Part shown: one piece after another, positions 1 to 7,269 of the stretch
Layout of the letters: the number at the start of each line of letters is the position of its first letter
Numbering within the stretch: position 1 is the first letter of the stretch
Source of the DNA: Candidatus Pseudoscillospira faecavium
GTDB taxonomy: Bacteria > Bacillota > Clostridia > Oscillospirales > Oscillospiraceae
Assembly (NCBI GenBank): GCA_904420565.1
Contig: CAJFVV010000008.1
Location: forward strand, 1-42,104
DNA: 42,104 bases
Direction of reading: 5' to 3'
Translations under genes and position numbers: made by a program
The notes under the pieces: model-generated
What the model was told of the DNA's origin: nothing
Database searches by the model: none
Seen by the model: the letters and a program-made list of their open reading frames with translations, nothing else

Positions 1-19
1 AAAGGAACGGCATGCATAT

Positions 20-96
20 GGCCGAGTAGTTCAGTTGGTTAGAACGCCAGCCTGTCACGCTGGAGGTCGAGGGTTCGAGCCCCTTCTCGGTCGCCA
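20..96 (+). tRNA. tRNA-Asp (GTC)
   Basis: A full cloverleaf can be folded. The acceptor arm GGCCGAG pairs with CTCGGTC (one G-U pair), the T-loop is GGTTCGAGCC, and the anticodon GTC sits in loop CTGTCAC. The CCA end is encoded. It is the first of four tRNAs in a row, and the array probably continues upstream of the window. Confidence 0.96.
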
Positions 97-99
97 TAT

Positions 100-175
<76 letters not shown>

Positions 176-200
176 CGCACGGCGCAAGCCGTGCGTATCT

Positions 201-276
201 GCGGGCGTAGCTCATCTGGTAGAGCGCCACCTTGCCAAGGTGGAGGTAGCGAGTTCGAGCCTCGTCGCCCGCTCCA
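201..276 (+). tRNA. tRNA-Gly (GCC)
   Basis: The acceptor GCGGGCG pairs with CGCCCGC. The anticodon GCC is in loop TTGCCAA, the T-arm is GAGTTCGAGCC, and CCA is encoded. A 25-nt spacer with a small hairpin (CACGGCGCAAGCCGTG, 177-192) separates it from tRNA-Phe and may be a processing element. Confidence 0.96.
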
Positions 277-313
277 GAAACGGGCAGGAGCAGCGATGCT
301 CCTGTTCCTATAT

Positions 314-388
314 GGCGACATAGCCAAGTGGTAAGGCATGGGTCTGCAAAACCCTGATTCCCCGGTTCAAATCCGGGTGTCGCCTCCA
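314..388 (+). tRNA. tRNA-Cys (GCA)
   Basis: The acceptor GGCGACA pairs with TGTCGCC. The anticodon GCA is in loop TCTGCAAAA, the T-arm is CCGGTTCAAATCCGG, and CCA is encoded at 386-388. It is the last tRNA of the array; a terminator begins immediately after it. Confidence 0.96.
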
Positions 389-424
389 AAAAAAGGCACT
401 GGCCTCCGGCCGGTGCCTTTTTTT
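388..424 (+). terminator. Rho-independent terminator of the tRNA array
   Basis: The stem is GGCACTGGCC (395-404) with GGCCGGTGCC (408-417), loop TCC, followed by seven T (418-424) and preceded by seven A. It directly follows tRNA-Cys. Confidence 0.93.
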
Positions 425-425
425 G

Positions 426-610
426 GATACCTGGGATATTCAAATGCTCGGGCGAAATGAATTCGCCCTGCGCCAAGGTTTTGGGCCGCAGGGCCAAAAC
501 GCTTGTACGGCGCAAAAGCGCCATCCCACTGTGTGGGGCCCTGGTCTTGTCCGGCATCTATACTTTGCGGACAAGACAAAGTAAGAGGACATCCGAAAGG
601 GTGTCTTTTT
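426..610 (+). other. Multi-hairpin intergenic element, possible structured RNA
   Basis: No convincing gene lies here. The stretch is packed with short perfect stems: GGGCGAA/TTCGCCC (450-468), GCCCTGC/GCAGGGC (465-494), GGCGC-AAAA-GCGCC (509-522), CCCAC/GTGGG (525-537) and GTCTTGTCCG/CGGACAAGAC (544-577). It ends at a T-tailed terminator hairpin (588-610). The first two stems share bases 465-468 and cannot form together. This could be a small RNA, a leader, or a copy of an interspersed palindromic repeat. Strand is set by the T-tail only. Confidence 0.4.
588..610 (+). terminator. Terminator ending the multi-hairpin element
   Basis: Stem GACATCC (588-594), loop GAAA, arm GGGTGTC (599-605) with one T-G pair, then a five-T tail. 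A GNRA-type loop and T-tail are typical of an intrinsic terminator. Confidence 0.7.
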
Positions 611-617
611 GTTTTAA

Positions 618-671
618 TTCCGGAAAGACAGAAAAGCCGGCCGTTCTGTAAGGAGTTTGCTGTTTCCGGAA
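618..671. repeat. Nested inverted repeats in the 611-973 gap
   Basis: Outer arms TTCCGGAAA (618-626) and TTTCCGGAA (663-671) enclose inner arms ACAGAA (628-633) and TTCTGT (644-649). Function unknown. The rest of this gene-free stretch holds the hairpin at 761-786 and the repeat region before the kinase gene at 974. Confidence 0.4.
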
Positions 672-760
672 AAGAACATTGCTGGCGGACAATGTGTTTG
701 CCGGGGAGGTGGCTTTCTTTGGTGCTGGATAGAAGTGATTGATGTTACGGCGAGAATAGC

Positions 761-786
761 TGCACCTGTTGGTGCAACTGTTTTTT
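761..786 (+). terminator. Weak terminator-like hairpin
   Basis: TGCACC (761-766) pairs with GGTGCA (771-776) across a TGTT loop, followed after ACTG by six T. Short stem; no obvious gene precedes it. Confidence 0.4.
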
Positions 787-879
787 CTGCAGGCGGACAA
801 CCCTACCTTTCCAAATTTTAAGGTGCAAAATCTGCCTTTATGCGGTATACTGTTCACAGATTTTTAAGAGCAATAAAAA

Positions 880-935
880 TGTTTACCGATTGTTTAGGAT
901 TTCAAATGGCTTTGTTTACATTCTGTAGATACAAT
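880..935 (+). promoter_or_regulatory. Putative response-regulator direct repeats and -10 box
   Basis: TGTTTA occurs at 880-885, 891-896 and 913-918, that is, spaced 11 and 22 bp. This is the one-helical-turn phasing used by OmpR/PhoB-family regulators. A -10-like TACAAT lies at 930-935, 11 bp after the last repeat, with no good -35 of its own, as expected for an activated promoter. It sits 39 bp before the kinase start, so autoregulation by the regulator at 2391-3089 is likely but inferred. Confidence 0.45.
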
Positions 936-973
936 TAAATTGAAAAATCATGAAGACAGGCCGGTGATGGAAG

Positions 974-2398
974 ATGCGGCGAAGATTCTTTCTGTTTCAA
1001 ACAGTAACTTTGATTGTGGCTTTGGTGGCATTGCTGCTGATCAGCAGCGTTGTAACGCAGTGGACAAATGAGTATTATCGCCGCCAGGCAGTGCCAGCTG
1101 CCAGTTGGCAGTCAGAGCGGGTGCAGGAGATATTGGGCAGCTGGACACTGGATGAAACAGATTGGGACACATTGAATCATACTTTGGAAAGTCTGGGATA
1201 TCAGTTGGTCGTGGAAGATCAAGATGATCTTTTGTACTCCACGCTGGATTTGTTTCAGCAGGAATTGTATGAAGATATGCAGGAGACAGATGCCTCCTGG
1301 CCTTCTGTGGGAACATTGATTGTCCAAAATCAGGAAGGAATGCTGATGATTGGCCGGGATATGGGGGAATACACGATCGTTGCAGTGCAGAAGCCGCAGA
1401 TGCCTAAAATGCTGGGACAGATGCGCCCGCAGAGCGAAAGTTTGATGCTGTCCCTGCTGATCAGCGGCAGTGCGGCCATTGTGGCGATTGTTTTTCTGAG
1501 CCTGCTGTTTACGCGTTATCAGGTCAAGCGGATCCTGCGTCCGGTCAACGCTCTGACCGAAGCTGCCGGCCGGGTAGGCCAGGGTGATTTTTCTACACCT
1601 GTGGATTACCAGGGAAGGGATGAATTTACGTCTGTTTGCAGCGCATTTGACCATATGCAGCGTCAGCTTTTGCAGGAACGGGAAAAAAATGCGCGCTATG
1701 AAAAAGCACGTACGGATATGGTCGCGGGCATTTCCCACGATTTAAGAACGCCGCTGACCTCGGTCAAAGGCTATATTCAGGGTCTGCGGGATGGCGTGGC
1801 CAATACACCGGAAAAGCAGGATCAATATTTGACCATTGCCTATCGCCGCGCCTGCGATATGGAGCGGCTGCTGCAGCGCCTGTTTTATTTTTCCAAGATG
1901 GAAACCGGCAATTTGCCGCTCTTTCTGAAACAGACTGACCTGGGGGCGTTTATTTTGCGCTATTCCAAAGAGCTGCAGGGAGAGTTGGCCCCTTCCGGCG
2001 GACAGGTAATCGTGCAATGCACAAACGAGAACCACCAGATCCAAATCGATACGGAACAGATTTACAGGCTGCTGACCAATCTGAAGGAAAACGCCATTCG
2101 CTATGCCAATGCAAACCCATTGATTTTGCGCCTGAACCTCTGGCGGGAGGGTGACTGGGAGTATCTGCGCTTTGCGGACAACGGCTGCGGCGTGGAAGAG
2201 GATGCATTGCCCCATCTGTTTGAACAGTTCTGGCGCGGTGACCAGGCCCGCGGCGGCCGTGGGGGCGAGGGCAGCGGATTGGGATTGTATATTGCAAAGT
2301 ATATTGTGGAAGCCCATGGCGGGACGATTACGGCAAAAAATGAAGGCGGCTTGGTCTTTGAGATCATGCTCCCCCATAAGGAGAATGAACATGAGTAA
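974..2398 (+). CDS. Sensor histidine kinase (HAMP, HisKA, HATPase)
   Basis: A 474-residue membrane sensor kinase that should autophosphorylate and pass phosphate to the regulator encoded next. Residues 5-25 form a first membrane helix, about 30-155 an extracytoplasmic sensing domain of no family I recognise, and 158-180 a second helix. HAMP follows (about 181-235). The phospho-acceptor is H255 in the motif GISHDLRTP, and the ATPase domain has an N-box (NLKENAIRYAN) and G-boxes (DNGCG, GSGLGLYI). The start at 974 follows GATGGAAG. The stop overlaps the regulator gene. The large outer domain argues against the small bacitracin-type (BceS) sensors. The signal is unknown; the downstream adaptor gene suggests envelope stress or a small toxic molecule. 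Confidence 0.93.
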   Translation: MRRRFFLFQTVTLIVALVALLLISSVVTQWTNEYYRRQAVPAASWQSERVQEILGSWTLDETDWDTLNHTLESLGYQLVVEDQDDLLYSTLDLFQQELYEDMQETDASWPSVGTLIVQNQEGMLMIGRDMGEYTIVAVQKPQMPKMLGQMRPQSESLMLSLLISGSAAIVAIVFLSLLFTRYQVKRILRPVNALTEAAGRVGQGDFSTPVDYQGRDEFTSVCSAFDHMQRQLLQEREKNARYEKARTDMVAGISHDLRTPLTSVKGYIQGLRDGVANTPEKQDQYLTIAYRRACDMERLLQRLFYFSKMETGNLPLFLKQTDLGAFILRYSKELQGELAPSGGQVIVQCTNENHQIQIDTEQIYRLLTNLKENAIRYANANPLILRLNLWREGDWEYLRFADNGCGVEEDALPHLFEQFWRGDQARGGRGGEGSGLGLYIAKYIVEAHGGTITAKNEGGLVFEIMLPHKENEHE

Positions 2399-3089
2399 AA
2401 TTTTGATTGCAGAAGACGACCAGGAAATTGCAATGCTGGAGCGGGACTATCTGGAAATTGAAGGTTATGAAACAGAAATCATCGCAGATGGCCTGCAGGC
2501 GCTGCATGCGGCGGAAAATGGGAAATACGATTTAATTCTGTTGGATCTGATGCTGCCAGGCTGCACAGGATACGAGATTTGCCGCCGCCTGCGGGAGAAA
2601 ATCGACATTCCGATTTTGATGGTGACAGCCCGCACGGAATCTGTGGACAAAATCCGCGGCCTTGGCATGGGCGCAGACGATTATATTGCAAAACCTTTTG
2701 ACCCGGCGGAATTGGTGGCGCGGGTAAAGGCACATCTGGCCCGCTATCAGCGCCTCACCACGGGCAGCAGCGGGGAAGAGAGCAGCGCCATTGAGGTGGG
2801 CGGACTGCGCATTCTGCCCAAAAGCTGGAAAGTGTATAAGGGTGACCGGGAAATCAAGATGCCAAACCGGGAATTCGCGCTTTTGAAATTTCTGGCGGAA
2901 AATCCCAACATTGTTTTTTCCAAGGAGTATCTCTTTGAAACCATCTGGGGGTATGATTATGTGGGCGACAGCGCCACGGTAACGGTGCACATCGGACGTA
3001 TCCGGGATAAGATTGAAGACGATCCTGCGCATCCGCAGCTGATTGAAACCATTTGGGGGGCGGGGTATCGTTTGAACAGCAATGGATGA
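2391..3089 (+). CDS. OmpR/PhoB-family response regulator
   Basis: A 232-residue DNA-binding regulator. The receiver domain (1-118) has acidic pair E8-D9-D10, phospho-acceptor D52 in ILLDLMLPG, and the switch lysine in AKPFDP. A winged-helix domain follows (about 133-230) with the typical ends TVTVHIGRIRDKIE and IWGAGYRL. I chose ATG 2391 because AAGGAG (2378-2383) stands 7 nt before it; an ATG at 2385 is only 1 nt away. The gene overlaps the kinase stop by 8 nt, so the two are translationally coupled. A strong terminator follows. It probably binds the TGTTT(A/T) repeats at 880-918 and perhaps 3225-3241. Confidence 0.94.
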   Translation: MSKILIAEDDQEIAMLERDYLEIEGYETEIIADGLQALHAAENGKYDLILLDLMLPGCTGYEICRRLREKIDIPILMVTARTESVDKIRGLGMGADDYIAKPFDPAELVARVKAHLARYQRLTTGSSGEESSAIEVGGLRILPKSWKVYKGDREIKMPNREFALLKFLAENPNIVFSKEYLFETIWGYDYVGDSATVTVHIGRIRDKIEDDPAHPQLIETIWGAGYRLNSNG

Positions 3090-3111
3090 ATAATCGGAAT
3101 GAACTGCGTAT

Positions 3112-3151
3112 TGCCGCACAGCTTCTGTCAGGAAGCTGTGCGGCAGTTTTT
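3112..3151 (+). terminator. Terminator of the kinase/regulator operon
   Basis: A perfect 14-bp stem TGCCGCACAGCTTC (3112-3125) with GAAGCTGTGCGGCA (3132-3145), 6-nt loop, then GTTTTT. Confidence 0.92.
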
Positions 3152-3224
3152 CAGCCAGATGGCATGCAAGTATAAAGGGGAAAACACAGATCGAACAATT
3201 TCAATATGCAAAGAATTTAGAGTT

Positions 3225-3241
3225 TGTTTTGAAAATGTTTT
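3225..3241 (+). promoter_or_regulatory. Putative regulator repeat before the orphan adaptor
   Basis: TGTTTT (3225-3230) and TGTTTT (3236-3241) repeat with an 11-bp period, resembling the TGTTTA series at 880-918. The surroundings are T-rich, so chance is a real alternative, and no convincing -10 box was found at the expected distance. Confidence 0.3.
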
Positions 3242-3330
3242 GTTTTTATCTGTTATGAGTTGAGAAACTCTGCGTAGAATGATAAAAAATTCATTTTGGA
3301 TATGCATAGCAGAAGGGAAGAACAGCAGCA

Positions 3331-5382
3331 ATGAATTTTTCGATCAAGCGTGGATTTCACCCGAAACAGACAGAGGAGCCAGCTTCTGTGGACACGGATG
3401 CGAATGAACATACATATTCTTCCGATGATGATGCGATTTGCGAAGAACCTTCGGAGAAAGCAAAACTGCGCAGAAATCCACTGAAAACAATGTGCCAGTT
3501 TTGGCGCAGATTGAGTAAAAAGAGACGGCGCATCATAGCAGTCCTTCTGATTGCGGCTCTGCTGGCGGGCATTGGGCTGCATTTTTTAGGCGGCCGTACC
3601 GGCAGCCGGACAGCAGATACAACTTATACCACTGCTGAAGTTGCACGCAGAGATATTTCCTCTGCCATTACCGGTTCCGGCACGCTGGAGGCGGCGAATT
3701 CCTATTCAGTAACTTCTTTGGTGGAAGGCAGCATTCTTACAGACAGTTTTGAGGAAGGCGATGAAGTGGAAGAGGGCGCGGTGTTGTATACCCTGGATTC
3801 TTCCGATACATCCAATTCTTTGGAACAGGCGGAAATTTCTGTGGATCAGGCCCAGCGCAACTACGATGATCAGCTGGAAAACCGGGAAAATCTCACGGTT
3901 CAAAGCCCGATTGCAGGACAGGTTTATTCTATCGACGTGGAAGCGGGTGACACAGTGAGTGCCGGGCAGACGGTGGCTACGGTGCGCGATGCCTCTGTAA
4001 TGAGCCTGGCCGTCCATTTCCCGGCGGACGATGCAGAAAATTTTTATGTGGGACAGAGCGCCACTGTAACACTGGATGGAACTTTTGAAACCCTTACCGG
4101 TACCATTTCTGAAATCAATGGGAGCAACACAGTGCTTACCGGCAACGTCATTGTGCGCAGCGTCACCATTGATGTGACCAATCCCGGCGCACTGTCGACG
4201 ACCCAGAGCGCCAGTGCAGCAGTGGGGTCTGTAACCAGTTCAGACAGCGGCACGTTTGCTTACCGGGCGGAAAAAACGGTCACGGCTTCGGTTTCCGGGG
4301 AAGTGAGCAGGATTGCTGTGTCTGAAGGCAGCACCGTTTCCGAAAACCAGACGCTGATGGTGCTGACCAGCGATGAAGTGGAGGACAGCATTCAAAGTGC
4401 ATCAGACAGCCTGCGCAATGCAGAGCTGTCGCTGGAAAATCAGTATGACCAACTGGATAATTACACAATTACAGCGCCGATTTCCGGCACAGTGGTGGAT
4501 GTGATTGATGCCCAGGAGAGTGAAAGCACCTACTATGGGATGGTCCTCTCCAGTGAGAAGAGCGCTTCTTCCTCTTCTACCACCTCTTCCTCCACATCCA
4601 GCGTGCAGATTGTAACCGAGGTGGTGTGCACGGATGGCTCCGTCCGCACCTTCTACCACACCGGCAGCGTGCAGAGCGAGGGCAGGCTGGTGAGTGTGTC
4701 CATCACCCAGTCCGGCACCACAATAAAGGGACTGTCCACGGCCAAACTGGAAGGAACAGTCAATTCCTCCGCCACAAAATTTGCGGGGTACGATTTTGCA
4801 GAGGATGTGGAAATTCTGGATACCGACAGCAATGGAGGCTATGCAAGGATTTACCCATCCCGGCTGGCCGGAGCAAAGCTGTCCGGCAGCGATGTGGCAT
4901 TCTATACCCTCAACGACAACGATGAAATTGACCGCTTGATTTTGGAAGATGTTACCGGTGACACGGCGGAGTATGTCTATATCACAAATATTGAGGACAA
5001 TTCCACGGATATGAATCTTTCTGCGGTTTACAGTTATTACCAGGACGGGCAGATTACCAATTATAACAGCGATGCCATTTTCAGTATCAGCACCGGCGGC
5101 GCCGCATTGTATTACGATGAGGATGGCAGTATTCGGAGCATGCGTCAGCTCTCCTCGGTCACCCTGACCGAATTGGGCAGTTTGTCCGCCATGGCGGGCA
5201 GCCAGGAATATACATTGGACGAAAATGTCCAGGTGATTCTGCGCAGCAGCGGTTCCAGCGGGTATTATGAAACAACGCTTTCGTCCATCAATGCCGAGGA
5301 CTATACGCTCAAAGGCTGGTATGACAACCTGGGATACAGTGCCGGCGGGAGAATCCGCATTATTGTGGCAACAGAAAAATAA
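3331..5382 (+). CDS. Orphan HlyD/MacA-like adaptor fused to an SLH-protein-type C-terminal module
   Basis: 683 residues. Residues 1-66 are cytoplasmic, acidic then basic; 67-87 form a membrane helix. Residues 100-310 hold a first lipoyl/hairpin and barrel unit, and 315-398 a second lipoyl unit (TASVSGEVSRIAVSEGSTV, ITAPISGTVVDVID). These parts resemble the adaptor at 9517-11199. From about 401 on, the usual adaptor barrel is missing. A Ser/Thr-rich linker (407-424) leads into a region that matches the C-terminus of the SLH protein at 13199-15106: LEGTVNSSAT at 473-482, LILEDVTGD at 536-544, DYTLKGWYD at 657-665, AGGRIRIIVATEK at 671-683. No ATPase or permease gene adjoins it. It lies behind a two-component pair but after a terminator. 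Role inferred: wall-facing adaptor or partner of the exporter further right. Confidence 0.85.
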   Translation: MNFSIKRGFHPKQTEEPASVDTDANEHTYSSDDDAICEEPSEKAKLRRNPLKTMCQFWRRLSKKRRRIIAVLLIAALLAGIGLHFLGGRTGSRTADTTYTTAEVARRDISSAITGSGTLEAANSYSVTSLVEGSILTDSFEEGDEVEEGAVLYTLDSSDTSNSLEQAEISVDQAQRNYDDQLENRENLTVQSPIAGQVYSIDVEAGDTVSAGQTVATVRDASVMSLAVHFPADDAENFYVGQSATVTLDGTFETLTGTISEINGSNTVLTGNVIVRSVTIDVTNPGALSTTQSASAAVGSVTSSDSGTFAYRAEKTVTASVSGEVSRIAVSEGSTVSENQTLMVLTSDEVEDSIQSASDSLRNAELSLENQYDQLDNYTITAPISGTVVDVIDAQESESTYYGMVLSSEKSASSSSTTSSSTSSVQIVTEVVCTDGSVRTFYHTGSVQSEGRLVSVSITQSGTTIKGLSTAKLEGTVNSSATKFAGYDFAEDVEILDTDSNGGYARIYPSRLAGAKLSGSDVAFYTLNDNDEIDRLILEDVTGDTAEYVYITNIEDNSTDMNLSAVYSYYQDGQITNYNSDAIFSISTGGAALYYDEDGSIRSMRQLSSVTLTELGSLSAMAGSQEYTLDENVQVILRSSGSSGYYETTLSSINAEDYTLKGWYDNLGYSAGGRIRIIVATEK

Positions 5383-5408
5383 GCTTTTTCTTTCTTTCCT
5401 TTTCATAT

Positions 5409-5452
5409 GCCTGCAGCCCCGGAAAAGCAGATGCTTTTTCGGGGCTGCAGGC
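5409..5452 (+). terminator. Very long hairpin after the orphan adaptor gene
   Basis: Arms of 20 nt (5409-5428 and 5433-5452) pair completely, with one G-T pair, around a 4-nt AGAT loop. Outer arms are GCCTGCAGCCCCG and CGGGGCTGCAGGC. The tail TATATTTC is a poor T-run, so it may act as a terminator or as an mRNA 3' stabiliser. Confidence 0.7.
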
Positions 5453-5524
5453 TATATTTCAGAAGCAGTGGAGTATAGTTTGTGTTGTTTTGTGCACACT
5501 GAAAGACAGGGGGAGGTATGCACG

Positions 5525-5716
5525 ATGAGAAAAAAGGAACGAAAAAATTATTTCACCGGAGATTTTTTTAATGTGCATGATACAGTTTCCTCTTGTGAAT
5601 GCACAGGCTTGATGCCGTCCCCGCCGTCCAATGATGCCGAGCAGGCCGCCTATGAGGCGCTGTTTTCCATGGAGGTTTCCCAGGCGGAGGAAGAGGCGGA
5701 GCAGCGCTGGCGCTGA
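5525..5716 (+). CDS. Small conserved-looking hypothetical protein
   Basis: 63 residues, beginning with basic MRKKERK and ending acidic (AEEEAEQRWR). The centre reads SSCECTGLMPSPPSNDAEQ, a pattern that reminds me of short Clostridia proteins with a TGL-P-PP core followed by acidic residues, though I cannot name a family. No signal peptide or membrane segment. The ribosome site GGGGGAGG (5510-5517) stands 7 nt before ATG 5525, which is strong support for real translation. It lies between two hairpins and ahead of spoVAF, so a sporulation-linked role is possible but only by position. Confidence 0.7.
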   Translation: MRKKERKNYFTGDFFNVHDTVSSCECTGLMPSPPSNDAEQAAYEALFSMEVSQAEEEAEQRWR

Positions 5717-5725
5717 TGCAGGAAA

Positions 5726-5758
5726 ACGGGCTGCGGGTATAATCCTGCGGCCCGTTTG
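5726..5758 (+). terminator. Hairpin after the small protein gene
   Basis: ACGGGCTGCGGG (5726-5737) pairs with CCTGCGGCCCGT (5744-5755), two G-T pairs, loop TATAAT, followed by a weak TTG tail. Likely terminator or attenuator ahead of spoVAF. Confidence 0.6.
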
Positions 5759-5794
5759 TCATACTAAAACCATCCGAAGAAAGGATGGGTTCCT

Positions 5795-7210
5795 ATGGAA
5801 ACATTGACAGGAAAATTTCAGGCGGATGTGCAGATGCTCGATGATGTTTTCGGCATTGGCCGCAATTACGATATTTCCGGCCGCGCATTGGTGATTGGAG
5901 GGAAGAATGCACACCTTTATTTTTTGGACGGATATGGAAAAGATGTGGTGATTGAACGCATCCTCGCTTTTATTTTGTCCCTGACACCACAGCAGATGCG
6001 CACGGTGCGGGATATGGATCAGTTTGCCAGCCATTTTGGAACATACGGAGAAACGGTGACGGAAAATCAGATGGAGCCGATTGTCACATCACTGCTGCTT
6101 GGCAAATGCGTGCTGCTGATTGAAGGAATGGATCGGGCGCTGCTGTTTGACGCCAAGGCTTATCCTACCCGCGGCGTACAGGAGCCCACGGACGGAAAGG
6201 TGCTGCGCGGGTCCCATGACGGATTCACGGAAATTGTCAAACAGAATTCAGCCTTGATCCGCCGGCGCATCCGCGACCCCAAGCTGGTGATGGAAAATCA
6301 CCGGGTGGGCAGCCGCTCGAAAACGGATGTGGTGTTGTGCTATCTGGATGACAAGGTGGACCGCCCAGCCCTGGAGCAGATTCGCCTGCGTTTAGCCAAA
6401 ATTGACGTTTCTTCCATTTCCATGGGGCAGGAAAGCATCGCTGAGGCTATGCACCGGCCTCAATGGTTCAATCCCTTCCCCAGAGTGCGCTATACGGAGC
6501 GGCCGGATGCGGCGGCCGCTTCCGTGATGGAAGGGAGCATTGTATTGATGGTGGATAATTCCCCTTCTGTCATGATCCTGCCCACATCTTTTTTTGATTT
6601 TATCCAGGAAACCAACGACTTTTATTTCCCACCCCTGGTTGGTACGTATCTGCGGTTTGTGCGCTTTTTTGTGTTTTTGGCCTCTTTGGTGGTGACACCG
6701 GTGTGGTATCTTGCCATGATGAATCCAGAACGCATACCGCCTTATCTGGCTTTTATCGGCATCGAGGAGCCTAACGGTGTACCGCTTTTGCTGCAGCTGC
6801 TGCTTTTGGAGCTGATTGTGGACCTTTTGAAACTGGCATCTCTGAACACGCCGGATGTGCTGAGCACCTCCTTCAGCATGCTGGGGGCGCTGATTTTGGG
6901 CGATTTTGCCGTGCGGGCCAATTGGCTGGTGCCGGAAGTGCTGGTGTATATCGCCTTTGTGGCCATTGCAAATTTTGCCCAGCCCAGCTTTGAGCTTGGC
7001 TATGCTTTCAAACTGATGCGTGTGCTGCTGCTGATCCTCTCGGCAATCTTTTCCATCTGGGGATTTATCGGGGGAATTATCATCATGCTGGTATTGATTG
7101 CCACAACAGAACCTCTGGCGGGGCATTATCTCTATCCGCTTTATCCTTTCAACTGGAAAGCGATGAAGCATCTGCTGTTCCGGCAGCCGATCAACCGGGA
7201 CAATACTTGA
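5795..7210 (+). CDS. spoVAF: Stage V sporulation protein AF-like spore germination protein (GerA family)
   Basis: 471 residues of the GerA/SpoVAF membrane family, which acts in the inner membrane of spores with the SpoVA dipicolinate channel. The soluble N-terminal half has the family motifs (TSLLLGKCVLLIEG, PTRGVQEP, VLRGSHDGFTE, LIRRRIRDP). The C-terminal half (about 285-445) has several hydrophobic helices with DVLSTSFSMLGALILGDFAV. The length fits SpoVAF (about 490). No spoVAA-spoVAE cluster or gerB/gerC partners are adjacent, which is odd. The ribosome site AAAGGATGGG (5781-5790) partly pairs with CCATCC (5770-5775), so initiation may be restrained by a small hairpin. The generic alternative is an unassigned GerA subunit. 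Confidence 0.85.
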   Translation: METLTGKFQADVQMLDDVFGIGRNYDISGRALVIGGKNAHLYFLDGYGKDVVIERILAFILSLTPQQMRTVRDMDQFASHFGTYGETVTENQMEPIVTSLLLGKCVLLIEGMDRALLFDAKAYPTRGVQEPTDGKVLRGSHDGFTEIVKQNSALIRRRIRDPKLVMENHRVGSRSKTDVVLCYLDDKVDRPALEQIRLRLAKIDVSSISMGQESIAEAMHRPQWFNPFPRVRYTERPDAAAASVMEGSIVLMVDNSPSVMILPTSFFDFIQETNDFYFPPLVGTYLRFVRFFVFLASLVVTPVWYLAMMNPERIPPYLAFIGIEEPNGVPLLLQLLLLELIVDLLKLASLNTPDVLSTSFSMLGALILGDFAVRANWLVPEVLVYIAFVAIANFAQPSFELGYAFKLMRVLLLILSAIFSIWGFIGGIIIMLVLIATTEPLAGHYLYPLYPFNWKAMKHLLFRQPINRDNT

Positions 7211-7269
7211 TTGCCCGGCGGCATTGTGATAGGATGAGAGCACAAATAAGGGAAGGAGCAAGGCAGTTG

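Noticed and set aside
846-851. TATACT as the kinase promoter -10
   Set aside because: No -35 partner at proper distance, and the repeats at 880-918 lie downstream of it; TACAAT at 930-935 fits better.
880-918. WalR box reading of the TGTTTA repeats
   Set aside because: The WalR consensus needs A at the fifth base (TGTWAH); these have T, so the local regulator is the better guess.
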